Part shown: piece by piece, positions 33,799-44,917 of the stretch
Position numbering within the stretch: the first letter of the stretch is position 1
How the letters are laid out: each line of letters starts with the position of its first letter
Source of the DNA: Takashimella koratensis
Lineage: Eukaryota > Basidiomycota > Tremellomycetes > Trichosporonales > Tetragoniomycetaceae
Direction of reading: 5' to 3'
Length of the DNA stretch: 64,000 nt
NCBI GenBank assembly: GCA_003116875.1
Contig: BCKT01000001.1
Location: 1,297,486-1,361,485 of the forward strand
Position numbers and translations under genes: made by a program
The notes under the pieces: model-generated
Database searches by the model: none
Told to the model about the DNA's origin: nothing
The model's input: only the letters and a program-made list of their open reading frames with translations

Positions 33799-36700
33799 CT
33801 ACGCCTTACCCTGAGCACGCTGGACCATAGTCAACACACTCGCATGATACCCTTCCCAAGCCTCGATCAACTCCTTCTGCCTCGTAATCTGACCCTCAAG
33901 GTGTCGTTCAAGCGTACGTCGGAATTCGTCCACTCGTTCACGCTCAAATCGGACAAACTCGGCTTTGACGAGTTTAGAGACGTTATCGAATTCAGTAGAG
34001 GCGTCACGCGCTCGTCGTTCGGCCTAGACGAGGGGATTCGTCAGTATTCGGGCGGCCCCAAGTGGAGAGATGAACGAGTGAGGAGAAGACGTCATAGGGA
34101 CAGGGTGTTTGGTATGTTTACTCACATCGGCGATCTCGACCAAGGACGACTGAACTCTGTCACCCAGCTTCCCCGAGACCCTCAACTTCTCTCTGGCATG
34201 TTTAACCCTCACGCTCTCCTTCTCCGCGCTCTGCCAATTCATATAACTCTTCACCCTACTCGCAAATGCTAATCTCACCGAAGCGATAAACCTCACATAC
34301 TCATCTGCCAGATTCAACAGATGTACCACATCCGATTTCGCTTGTTCTTCTAACGATTCCTTCTCTTTCCCCGCAACGATACCGAGCCGGTTCAGAGCCG
34401 CGCACATTGCGGAACCCAAGTCGGATTCGGCCAAGGATTGGGCAGAAGAGGCAAAGTCACTATAGGCAACGGCCATATCGAGTCGGGATTTACTAGCGGA
34501 TTCGAGGGACTTTGAGAGTGATTTGAGTGAGGTCTCGAGGTTGTCCAAGTAGGCCTTTCGGGAATCAAACCAATCGTCTTGTTCGACAAACTTGGGTGTG
34601 GTCCAGCTTGCCAACAAGCCCGCCGCAGCTGATGTTCCACCTCCACTGCCTGACCCCGCTCCACCACTGTTCCCGTCTCGGTCGCTCGCCGTCGCCAGTC
34701 GACGGTTCTTCGAATCGGTTGCGAAACTGTCGCTCTCAAGGAACAGTCGCAAGTCTGGGTCCAGCTGTAGAACAGGGTGCGACGTAATCTTTGCCAAACA
34801 CCGTTCAAGAGCCGCTCGGCGAGTCTCGATAAACGTCTCCTGGAATCGCCCAAACGCGTGTTTATCAGGAACAGGTGGAACGATGACGCCCGGGTTATTG
34901 AGCGTGAGAGATTCGAAGAGCCATAAGAAGTCGGAAAACCTCCGGAGAGCAGAGAGCTCGCCACGGCGATAGTGTGGGGAAGTCGTTTTGGTTCGGACAG
35001 TGTAGACGACGTGACCACGGACCGGGTCGCCAACTTTTGTCGGGTCCGAGACGGTGATTTGGAACACGGGCGTGCTGAGAAGCTTGGACGACCGCGGGGT
35101 CCGTGGGGTCCCCGTGGCCGAGACTCCAGCAGGTGACGACACGGTATCGTTCAATGGAGCTACACCGTCCGCTGCTTCTTCGTCCGCCGCAGCCGTTTCC
35201 TCGGCCGCCTCGTCCGCATCGAGTCGGGACGACGAGGTGAGTGCCGGTGTGAACGCAGGTGTGAACGGCGACTTGTCGGCCCAACCACTCTCCTCATCCG
35301 GGCCCCAAGGGTCCAACTTGCCGCTCGTTGCGCCAAACAGGCTCGCCGATCCGGTCGGGGCATCGTCCTCGACCTCTCCCCAACCTCGACCAAACTTGGA
35401 CCCCGACGCAGCTGACGCCTCCCCGCCCCAGCCGAGTGGACTTCGCTCAACCCCTCCAGCACTCGGCGCAGCAGTGCCATTCCATACTCCCGCCGAGCCC
35501 GTGCTCGACGCGCCGATCGCGAGCGCCTGGAACCCAAAGTCGCCTTGGGCGTTCGAATCGCCCGGCCCGTCGAGCGGGGAGACCGAGACCCGGTCTGTCA
35601 TCGGTGTCGGGATAGGCGCAGGCGACGGCTGGGCATCAGCGTCGCCCTCGCTCGCCCGGGTGGCCGCGTGCGGCTGCGGAGCGATGATGTCTGGCAGTGT
35701 CTCTCTTGGGGTCCGCGGTCGAGAAGCGGTAGGTGTTGCTTGCTCGGACACCGGGAGAGGGATAGACGAAGGGTGTGCGTCGGTCTCAGCTGCGGTGGGT
35801 TCGGTGCTCGCCGTTGCGGTGGGAGTCGTGGTAGATTCTATGGCTTCGGCGGTGGGTCCTGACTTGTCGTGGTCGCCGTTCTCCACCACGACCTGAGGAA
35901 CAGGCTTGGCAGGCTCGATCTCCTTCGCTTCCTCTTGCGATTTAGCCTCTTCCACCTTGGCCCCCTCCACTGGTTTCTCGTCCTCCTTCTCCTTGACTTC
36001 CTCCACCTTCTCTGTCGCAGCTGCTGGCGTCACCTCCTTAGCCGCTCCAGCAACCGGGCCCTTCGCCGCCTTCCCGGGAGGTACAAACACATATGCCTTC
36101 CTCTCTGCTGTGGGCGTCGACGGCGCAGTCGTCCCTGTCCCTCCTACTACTTTCTCTGCCGCGCCTTCTCCATCCTCTCTCGCAGCGGACTTGACAAACG
36201 CCTTCTTGAGGCTCACCGACGGGTCGCGCTCAGATAACAGGTCATCGTCGATCAGCGAATCCAGTGCTCGGCGAGTCGCTTCCGGCCCTACTTCCGCGGG
36301 AGGCGAGTATGGTGCTGGTTGACCGAACGGTGTCGATTCAGGGAGGGGGTGGAAGACTGCTGAACCCCCGAACCCCTCGATTTCAGCTTGTGGAGCCGCC
36401 GATGACCCGTAGTAGTCGTTTGCAAATGGCGACGGCGCATCGAACGCCTCGTACTCTCTGGACTGGAAGGTTTCGCGCGGCTCGTTGTCGATAGGAGGAG
36501 AGATGGACAGCGCTTCTCGGGCGGCAATGACGCTTGGTGGGTCAGGGAGGCTGCCGATCCCCGCTGCGTCGTCGGCCTCGAGCCGCTGCACGTACGGGCT
36601 GGTGGTGGGTACTTCCTCTGGCGGTGCAAAAGAGGCCACGGGCGCAGCGAGGGTCGAGGAAGAAGTGGATGTGGGGAACGTGGGGAGAGAGTGGTCAGAG

Positions 36701-36822
36701 AATGGATTGGCCCATGGGTCCGCTTCGGCAGTCGGGGCCGGAGCAGAACCGTACAGGCTCGTAGGTTGGGGAGCAGGGGTAGAGGAGGAGAGAAGACGCG
36801 CAAATGATTCTTCCTCGTCCAT
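33799..36822 (-). CDS. VPS5: Retromer sorting nexin Vps5/SNX1 (PX-BAR)
   Basis: Exons 36822-34126 and 34023-33799 give 973 aa. The start is the ATG opening MDEEESFARLLSSS; upstream in-frame codons are not needed. Residues 1 to about 530 are a long disordered region rich in Pro, Ser, Ala and Glu. The PX domain (about 565-690) shows FQITVSDPTKVGDPVRGHVV, the RRFSDFLWLFE segment with the phosphoinositide-contacting RRxSDF motif, and VIVPPVPDKHAFGRF. The C-terminal BAR domain (about 730-973) is helical (LESASKSRLDMAVAYSDF, NLADEYVRFIASVRLAFASR, LEGQITRQKELIEAWEGYHA). With Vps17 it forms the membrane-tubulating part of retromer for endosome-to-Golgi retrieval. The N-terminal extension is longer than in many Vps5 proteins. 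Confidence 0.93.
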
Positions 36823-37102
36823 CGTGATGTAGGCTAGGCGGGTAAGGAGGAGAGGGTGAAGATACACGCGATGGATGGGTGGATTGGCAAGTGGGTGGAT
36901 GGGGTTGAGGGTGAGTGAGGGGGTAGTGGATGGGTGCGATGAGATGTCGTCAGTCAACTTGAACTTGGAACTTTGCGCACCGGCCGGTTCCTTGCGTTGG
37001 CTATCACTGGAATGTGGCACTCGCCCGGACATCCATTCAACAACCCAAACAAAGACCATCCCTCGAACCAAATCGATATCATACATGCATAGAAACCTCA
37101 GC

Positions 37103-39854
37103 TCATAGATACTTGCCCCTCCTCGCCTCGCTACGACGGTGCTGAATCGCTCTCCAAAGCGCCGCTACCTCTTCTTCCTCTGGCACTTCCCCTTCCCCTA
37201 CCCAGACCTCCAACCACCTCCTCATAATATCCTCGTCCCGCACCAACTCTGCCTTCCCGTCCTGCCTCCACCCCTTTACCCTCCGCCGCGGACCCTCCGC
37301 TTGACCCACATGCAGCATCGCGAGCGTCAGGCACTTGCGAGTCGGCTTGATACCCAGTTCTCGCGCCCAGGCGAGCGCAAGCGGGATCTCCTCGGCTAAT
37401 TCGACGTGCCCCAGTAGCGCGACGTACGCGTGCAACGCATTGGGGGTGATCGTCAGCGACGTATGCTGAGCATTAGGTGACGGAATGTATTTGTCGATTG
37501 AGGCTGGGTCGATGAGGGATCCGGGCATGTAGCCGGCAGCCCGCTGGTTCGAGGACGGTAACGACGTAACAAACAACGAGGTGATCATCTCGAACCCGTA
37601 CGAAGGGTGTTCAAGCGGCGACTTGATACCCTTCAACCAAGGATAGTTCCCAAAAACAATCTCCCTTACCACCTCTCTGGCCATCTGCCATGCCCTCCTT
37701 GTCCCAAACTCTCGGCGCCACGAAAACTTGTCCTGATCCAGCAGACTCGCCGATAACCCCTTCGCAAGCTCCGCTTTATACTCGTCCGTCTCGCTCGTGG
37801 GGACACTGCGCCGTATCCGAAACCCATCCGCAAGCATCTGAAGTCGCTCGTGCATTGACTCATGCTCAAAACTCGCTTTCCCGCTCTCGCCGCCAAACCG
37901 GGCCGTATCGAGGAGAAGCGTAAGGGAAACGCCGTCGAGGTCGACGTTCCAACGAGGTTTGGCCGCCGCCCAGAGTCGAAAAGCGACACTCGCTCGTCCT
38001 TCCCGGTTACACATACCCAGGAGCACGTTCACGCACCCAGCGTCGATGATGATGGATTGGTGGAGCTTGCGATACCTGCGCTTCGGCCCACGAGCGGCGT
38101 ACCGGTCGACTAAAACGATAGCCGCGTCGAGACCTGAAGTCTGAAATGTTGCTTCCGCAGCGACCGCCAACGCCGTTGCATCAAGGACAGCGCTCCGACC
38201 TTCCCTTGTCACCTCCCGAGCACGGACCAACATCCCTTGCCAGACTTTAAGCGCGAGGCCGGGCTCTCCCCGGTTCAGCAAGCCGTGCATGATTGGCGTC
38301 AGCACCGTTGCCGTAAGCGCGGCAGTCGGGATCCGGTTCGCGAATGAGACAAGCATGTCAGGTGTAACGCTGTTGGATTTCCCTAGTCGGGTAGAGAGGA
38401 CAGACCATGCGAGTCTCGATGATTCCTCGTTTTTTGTATCGCCCAAGCGAGAGCGAAATGTCTCGATGACATCGCCGATCGACTTGGCGTTGAGACTCTG
38501 CGCAAGCTCTTCGATGACTTCCCAGTTGTCGGTCGTATCAGAGGGGTCATTGGCGGATGGCGCATTTTCCTCGACCACACCATTGGAGGCTCGGTTAGAC
38601 TGCTTCAAGCGCTCGAGACGATCCTGCACGGCCTCGTAGTCCTTATTTCGCATCGCCAAGTTGATAGAGCCCTTGAGGTGGTATTCCTCCAGCTCGAACC
38701 CAATCTCGCGGCAATGTGCCGTGATCAGATCAAACGACTCGTTTGAGAGCAGGTCGGACGCAAAGACGAGACGAAGCAACGACGGCCGAGAGGCGAGTGA
38801 CGGTCGGGAAGTCGATGACGACGGAGCCCTCTGAATCGTATTGATAAAATGCCGGATGACACGGTCAACATCGTTGACGACGGCTGCTGGCATCTTCCCG
38901 GCATCGGGCATACTCCGAGCTGTCCAGGTAGGCGAAGGAAGCGTCGTCACGAACGCCGAGAGAAACGTCTCGTACTGCTCCAATAGCAGAGACAAGCTAG
39001 ACACGTGATTGAACGCATCTTCCACGTATTGGATGAACAAGCTCGACATGACGGAGACCATCGGCAGAACTTTGAGCTGAACTGCTCGTGTGGTGTAGCT
39101 CGCGAGGAGGTGGACGGCGGGGTCGAGGTCGGTCGCGGCTTGGGTTGCTGAGATCACAGGTTTGGCGAGTCGTAGTAATGTCTCTGTATCCATTTTCATC
39201 CTCAATACCGCATCGAGCAGCCTCGGTGGCAATACCGACCCTCCAGTCTCGAGCGCAGAGGGATGCACGACATCTACGATTGCCTTTGCGTCGATCTGGG
39301 CGTTCATAACTGACGCCGCACTGAGGAGATGCAGTGCGACATCGAAGGGTCGGTGAGCGCTGCATTGTGAGCCTTGGTAAGGATGGAGACGGAGAATGTC
39401 GGCGACTTCGGCAAGGGGATGGGATGAAGGTGGTGCGGGATTGGAGATGAGGGATGGGCGGATGAGAGGGAGAGAAGGGGAGTCGGTCTGCGATCGGGCG
39501 AGCTTGGAGAGGACTTCAGCGCGCCGCCGCGAGGCGTTGAGGCGGTGGGAGGATTTGAGAGAGGGAGAGGGGCAGAGAGGGGAAGGAGAGGAGGAGAGAG
39601 AAGAAGAAGGGGAGGTTTCGGTGGGAGGATAGCGGCCAGGAGGGCGAGGACTCGGCGCTGTCGCTGTAGCCGCTGCGGTCGCTATCCGGGATGAAGAGGA
39701 CAGGGTGGAGGCCAGGCGTCTGGAGGTGGGTTAGCTGTGCATAGGCAGTAGCTTGAGGAGCTGAGCGAGCGATTGGGAAGCAGAGGTCTGTGGAAGTCGC
39801 TGGAACCAGGAGGAGACGCTGGACTGACCTGGCGTGGGTGGTGGGCGGTATCAT
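37103..39854 (-). CDS. Mitochondrial PPR-like (pentatricopeptide repeat) protein
   Basis: Exons 39854-39829 and 39719-37103 give 880 aa. The first exon encodes MIPPTTHA; splicing then reads RRLASTLSSSSRIATAATAT, a Ser/Arg/Ala-rich, acid-free N-terminus typical of a mitochondrial presequence. The rest is alpha-helical repeats without long disorder, for example AEVADILRLHPYQGSQCSAH, LTPIMHGLLNRGEPGLALKV, CVNVLLGMCNREGRASVAFR and LHAYVALLGHVELAEEIPLA. The pattern fits the helical hairpins of fungal PPR proteins that bind mitochondrial RNAs. The repeats are degenerate, as usual in fungi, and I cannot name the RNA target. The MNAQIDAK methionine at 39307 is internal: the frame stays open upstream and joins exon 1 cleanly. 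It shares a short promoter region with VPS5 on one side. Confidence 0.72.
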
Positions 39855-40008
39855 GACCTGACCATGGTTGTGGACAATGTTGCAAGTTGAAGGGGCGAAA
39901 GGTGAAATTGTTGTTGTAGGCACAGTGTGTAGGGACGTGAAAACAGGGACGACATTGATCAAAACTCCGGCGCATTGGGAGAGCCCAGGGTCATTGTGAC
40001 ATGAGCCT

Positions 40009-40737
40009 TCAGGTCGAAGGTTGCTTTGGGCGGTGTAGCATGTTTGTTCGTCCATGTAAATGACTTGGCAGTGGCTTGCCCGCGGCCGAAAAACCTCCTG
40101 AGTGATTGGGGTTAGGTCCGCAATGGTGAGAAGTCAAGTAAATCTTCGCACTCATGACAGTGCTGTCAGTGAACAGCTTTGAAGGACTCTTGTCGCATTT
40201 GAAGCTCTCGTAACGTCTACGAAGTCTTCGCCAGGCGTTCTTTGTGGCATTCTTGGCTGATTCGTTCTCCTCGCAATCACAACACCAGTCGTTAGTTCCT
40301 TCCCTCTCGGATTGGCTCTGGGGGAAAGAGGTGGTGATCTCTCCTTCGAACAGGATGGTCGATGGGGTCGCCACAACTTGACCCCTGTGGTCTTTCACTT
40401 CGATAGACTCGCAAACGACCCGAGCGGTGCAGTCATACCCATCAACTGAACGATATGGTGCTGTCAGGGATCTGGTGGTGAATTCTTTGCGCCATTTGGT
40501 TTTGAAGTCAGGAAGGTCAGGAAATACGGCAGTGTAAAGGTCGGCTGGAATCGTGACGGTGAGAGTGCCACTAGAGTTGTTCATCAGAAGCGCTTCGGCA
40601 GAGACCGAGGCTCCATCGAAATTTTTGAATGTGTTCTGCCAATCCCTCGTAGCATCGCTCGCACCCCTGAGAAACGGTGTACCCCAGAGCGCGGCTTCGC
40701 CCCCGTCGAGGTGAACTGTGTATCCACCGTGCGACAT
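40009..40737 (-). CDS. Unknown intronless family protein, copy 5 (242 aa, intact)
   Basis: A single-exon ORF and a diverged member of the family at 7240-12188. It starts MSHGGYTVHLDGG, matching the N-terminal DIYVNG-type strand. The central block YDCTARVVCESIEVKD with VVATPSTILFEGEI aligns with PWTPCSTIEVRD and VVATLPMLYVQARV of copy 3. SFKCDKSPSKLFTD aligns with FECTVDPLTLFTE. The VPQS and WAKA motifs are not clearly kept. A Cys/Glu-rich insertion (WCCDCEENES) followed by a basic stretch (WRRLRRRY) is specific to this copy. No signal peptide or membrane helix is visible. Function is unknown. The gene starts 153 bp beyond the start of the PPR-like gene on the same strand. Confidence 0.72.
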   Translation of the reverse strand: MSHGGYTVHLDGGEAALWGTPFLRGASDATRDWQNTFKNFDGASVSAEALLMNNSSGTLTVTIPADLYTAVFPDLPDFKTKWRKEFTTRSLTAPYRSVDGYDCTARVVCESIEVKDHRGQVVATPSTILFEGEITTSFPQSQSEREGTNDWCCDCEENESAKNATKNAWRRLRRRYESFKCDKSPSKLFTDSTVMSAKIYLTSHHCGPNPNHSGGFSAAGKPLPSHLHGRTNMLHRPKQPST

Positions 40738-42142
40738 GCGAGGCCAAAGACATTTAAGAATTGAGAGGGTAGTGGACGATTAATGTCGATGACAGGGGCG
40801 TGAGAAACTCGGCTGCAAGGTGGTGGGGAAACAAGAAGAGAAGGTGGGGGTAAGAGGTACTGCAGCTGTGGCTTTGAGACCTCTCTCGACAAACTTTCCC
40901 AAAAATGTCGGCCAGAAGGCGTCCCGGTCCTCCTTTCGTTGGTCTGCTGCTTTCTGCTCCAGAAAAAAGTCTGTTCAGACTCCGGCTGGTTCTAGCCTCT
41001 TTGACTACCCTCAACTCCCCTTTCAGTAAGGCTTATCAAAGATTGTCCAGCATGTCTGTGCCGATCTGAGGCGGCGGCACTGTACATCATCAGCCCTTGT
41101 CCGTCGAGCCGTAGAAGTGTTGTCCCAGGGTAGCTCTGGGGTGTTGGGAAGAAAATCCCACCACATTAAACGAGAAAGTGACACGCGTCACCGGAATGCT
41201 CGAGTTGACGCCTTCTTCTTCTTTTTATTCGAGCTTCGAGAAAGCGGCAGATGGGACATCTGTTCCATCGAGCGAAGCGGGATGGGTGGAGGGAAGTGCG
41301 ACTTCACTGAGCCAAGAATGAGTAAGCCGACAATAGGCCGGTCCAGGTTCCCCGTCTTGTAATCTTTCGTACGGCTCCTGCCTCAGCCACAGCCTCTTGT
41401 CGTCCATTGCCGGTCAGATCAACGAATGGTGCCTTGGAGTCCGAAGCAAGGTGACTGAACCATCGACTTCCGAAATACGGTACTTGTCGAGGTAGCAAAA
41501 GGAGGGCAGACGTGCACCGTTGTTGCCTTGACCGCACTGCCGAGATTCCCTTTGCGGCTCGGGATCATACACGAGCCCGAGACAAAAGCCTACCATGCGC
41601 AGACATGGTAAATGGGGAGAAATGGGATAAAAGATCTTCAGCCGACTAGCCCAAATGCTCCCGGAGGCTATCAGGATTGGGCAGACTTGCTACATCAGTT
41701 GTGCGTGCGAAACTTTTCAATACTCGGATATGACAACGTGCATTGCTTTGACAACCATGACGAAGATGAAAAGTGTTCACTGATAATGGACGTACCGAGC
41801 TACGGTCTGCTAGGATGCTGACCAACAGGAAGACAGACCAATCCCTCGAAGGCTATCCACTGTTTCCTTCTTGCTTCAGCCTGGCTTGTGGGTTACCGTC
41901 AGGTAGCCCAGTTCCACAGTGGCTGGTGATCAGTTCTGAGAAGGAGTAAGATGACGGGGCATGAAAATATCAAATAAAATTTTATAGCAGAAGTCAAAGC
42001 AAGACAAAACAGAGCATGAAGATGAACGAGGCTTTGAATGAACGATGCCTGCCCCTTCTGTGGGTTGAATAAGCAAAGAATGTTTCCAAGAGAAACATCC
42101 GGCACAAGGCTGTCCATGGCAGTGTGCCTAACCAACACCTGA
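40738..42142. other. Spacer between copies 5 and 6, with an MSP1-derived relic
   Basis: No intact gene is supported. At 41629-41671 there is a short sequence closely similar to the 3' end of the MSP1 gene (43349-43390). Read on the minus strand it still encodes PPGAF followed by a stop. Open frames elsewhere in this stretch have no recognisable content. Confidence 0.55.
41629..41671 (-). repeat. Displaced partial copy of the MSP1 3' end
   Basis: About 40 bases align with 43349-43390 at high identity with a small gap. Shared blocks include AAAAGATCT, CGACT and GCTCCCGGAGG. In MSP1 this region encodes [10 protein letters not shown] and its stop; the relic reads PPGAFGLVG and a stop. It lies in the same orientation as MSP1, on the far side of copy 6. 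Confidence 0.6.
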
Positions 42143-42865
42143 TCAGCTGAAAAGATGAGCCAACAGATTCATGTTTTCGCCCTCATTCGCCATCGGAGTA
42201 CCGGTCATTGCGTCCTTGTCAGTCTGAACAAAGACAATCACAGCGGAAGTTTGTGCAGCACTGTTTTGGACGTCATCGATGAAGAATCTCTGACTTTTGT
42301 CCTTGGTAAAATAAATCGTTCCGTAAATAGTGGAATCGGGTTTGAGTTTGCGCAGCTTTACAGGAGTGTCCATGTCAATCTCGGTGCTGAGATGCGATAT
42401 GGTCCCAATGGGGATTGATCCAAAGTAAGATTCGGTTTCAGAGAAGCTGGGCCCACTTATCGAGCCAATGACGGACAATTGGAATTGAGTTTGAGCAGCT
42501 GAAATGGGACCCGGCATGTTATCGTTCCTTAGTTCGATCTGGGGACAGACTACGGATGACATGATTGGATCGGCAGTCTTTGATGCCACAACCTGAGAAT
42601 CCCACTTGTGAGACAACCAGTGTTGACTGGACCTTAGGGAGAGGGTCTTCTCCAGTCGGCCATCCGCTGTAGGTCGGGCCTTGAACCAAAGATCCGTGTC
42701 GTCGAGCTGTGAAAGTGGGACACTGTTCTCCTTGAATTGCCCAAATCGTCCCGGCTGACTCGTCCATTGCTTACCGTATTCGGACCCGTTGGTATTCTTC
42801 AGTATGTCACCCAACGTAACCTGGCGGCCATCGAGATATAGATCGAAAGTAGGGGCAGAGTCCAT
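42143..42865 (-). CDS. Unknown intronless family protein, copy 6 (240 aa, intact)
   Basis: A single-exon ORF. It keeps the family's motif order: FDLYLDG (7-13), SVPLS (46-50), LWFKA (57-61), an LSHKW segment where other copies have FSHTW, and CPQIELRND where others have STIEVRD. The C-terminal half is more diverged (IYGTIYFTKDKSQRFFIDDV, TSAVIVFVQTDKD). It has no signal peptide, membrane segment or catalytic signature. A strong TATA element (TATATAAAG on the minus strand, about 43029-43021) lies roughly 160 nt upstream of the ATG. Function is unknown. This copy lies between the MSP1 3' end and a relic of that 3' end. Confidence 0.76.
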   Translation of the reverse strand: MDSAPTFDLYLDGRQVTLGDILKNTNGSEYGKQWTSQPGRFGQFKENSVPLSQLDDTDLWFKARPTADGRLEKTLSLRSSQHWLSHKWDSQVVASKTADPIMSSVVCPQIELRNDNMPGPISAAQTQFQLSVIGSISGPSFSETESYFGSIPIGTISHLSTEIDMDTPVKLRKLKPDSTIYGTIYFTKDKSQRFFIDDVQNSAAQTSAVIVFVQTDKDAMTGTPMANEGENMNLLAHLFS

Positions 42866-43356
42866 GATGTCTAGAGCGTAAAGTCAACCAATACGCCGCG
42901 TCATATTACTTTACCTTGTGACAGATGATGTTTGCTTGGCAAGTACACTGAGATATGTGTCGTTGATATGAATGAAATGAGAGTGAAGCACGCAGCAGAG
43001 GATCGACCGGGAAAGTCGAGCTTTATATAGCTTAACACACGGCTCACATCCAGGTCAACGTCAACGCTCATTAGGCCGGAAAGCAATCGGCTCCATTGTA
43101 CATGAACTCCTTTGTCCAAGTGTTGTTTCATCGCTCATACACACACTCTTTGTCCTAATGTTGTGACCGAGGTTGCGGCATTGACAAAGGTCAAAGTCCT
43201 GCTTTGACCAAAAACTCACGATGACAAAACGCACATTAGCCGCGTTGACCCATCCATATCTTTGAACGCTTTTGAAACTGAAGGGTAGACAATCAAATGA
43301 GACGTTGAACTGCCGTGCGCAGTCATCGTGAAAGGTGAAAACGTGCATGAAAAGAT
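42866..43356. promoter_or_regulatory. Promoter region of copy 6 and 3' flank of MSP1
   Basis: Contains the TATATAAAG box for copy 6 (minus strand, about 43021-43029). No other gene is seen. Confidence 0.5.
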
Positions 43357-44917
43357 CTAGTCGACTGGCTCGAAGGCTCCCGGAGGTTGCCTCTTGCTCG
43401 GGTCGACGTATGCGTACGCATGAGAGTCATGAAGGACGAAATCGGCCATGATAAGAGGTCTGACTTTGAAACCCTGCTCAAAGGATTAGCCTGATCAACG
43501 GATGTTCACTGCGGATGCGGGGTCGGGGACAATAAGACAACGCGCAGTGTACTCACCTCTTTCCTCGCCTCCTCGAGCCCCTGCATACCCGTCTTGCCTT
43601 TCTCCCGCATCAATTCCCGCACCGGCGCCATAGCGGCGTTTCGACACGTCTCTTTGAGGTCGGAGCCTGATAAGCCGTCTGTCCGTCGAGCGAGAGCGCT
43701 GACCGAGCAGTCGGGTCCGAGCTTGGTGTGTGCGAGCATCTAGCCAAGGTCAGCTTTACGTGTGCGGACGTGAGGGATGGTACGAACAAGAGAGAGGATC
43801 TTGACACGCTGGTCATAGTTGGGTAAACGGATCGCGAAGCGTTTCGGCATGCGACGAAGAATAGCGGGGTCAATGCTGTGGGTTAGTGAGGAATAGACAT
43901 GTAGAGCTTACTCGTTGGGTCGGTTGGTAGCGCCCAACACCAATATCCGGTCATTGCCAGAGGTCAAGCCGTCCCAGAGCCTAGGTGTAAGCTACGGTAG
44001 TGAGAGAATCAACTCACGTCATAAACTCTGCCTTCATCATCCCCGTCACTTCATGGTCGCCCGACGATCGTTCTCGGAACAACGAGTCTATCTCATCTAT
44101 AAAGATCTTACCGTCAGCAAACTGGGAGTGCGACAAGGACTCACAATGCTGGGCTGGACTTTGCGCGCGAGCGAGAAGAGTCCATTGACGAGTTTGTTGG
44201 ATTCGCCGAACCATTTGTTCGTCCTTGAAGTGTGTGAGCAAGATGACCCGGTGACTAGGAAACAGTCCCAACTCACAAGCTAGACAAAGGCAGGTTGATG
44301 AATGTCGCTCCACTCTCCTTGGCCAACGCCTTGGCGAGCATAGTCTTCCCGCAACCTGGGTGACCATACAACAACACGCCCTTGGGCGCGCTTAACAGCC
44401 CACCTCCGCTCGCGAAGAGCTCAGGAAACGTCAAGGGGTAGATGACCGTCTCTCTCAAACTCGAGATGATCTCATCCAACCCTCCGATGCTCTCAAATGT
44501 CGTGTCGATCGATTTGGCAGGGATGATCTCGGCCGCGATCGTCGTCTCGTACTCGTCTAGATCGAGTGCGGCCAGTTGAGCGTCGGATAAGCCTGTTTGG
44601 GCGAGAAGATCTTGTCCCTTTTGCTTGGCTTTACGCTTGCCGCCGCTGCCGCCTGGTGAGTCGGCTATCGAGGAAAGAACGAATCGAAGTGCATAGTAGA
44701 GTGCGACCTGGGGAGAGAAAGGGGTGGGTCAGTATGTCTGGAGTGTTTTAATCCAAGTCACGCGAGTGAGAGGGCGGAAGACCAACCTGGGATGCGGCGA
44801 AAAAGGCGACTGGAGGTGATTAGCAGGACGGACGTGGTTATGTAAAGTACGGTTTATAGGCAACCGGGATAACTTACCGTCTATGACGACCCTTCCTACG
44901 TCTCTGGAGCCCGGCAT
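43357..44917 (-). CDS. MSP1: Msp1/ATAD1 AAA ATPase, mitochondrial outer-membrane extractase
   Basis: Nine exons: 44917-44878, 44809-44787, 44707-44277, 44223-44145, 44106-44018, 43980-43912, 43875-43788, 43739-43557 and 43473-43357, giving 372 aa. An N-terminal membrane helix ([20 protein letters not shown]) is followed by the AAA domain: [20 protein letters not shown], Walker [10 protein letters not shown] (His where most homologues have Pro), the pore-loop segment [13 protein letters not shown], Walker [14 protein letters not shown], and sensor and arginine-finger regions ([23 protein letters not shown]). The C-terminal helix region reads [15 protein letters not shown]. Msp1 pulls mislocalised tail-anchored and stalled import proteins from the mitochondrial outer membrane and peroxisomes. 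One intron uses GTTCGT as donor. It is divergent from RIF1. Confidence 0.95.
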
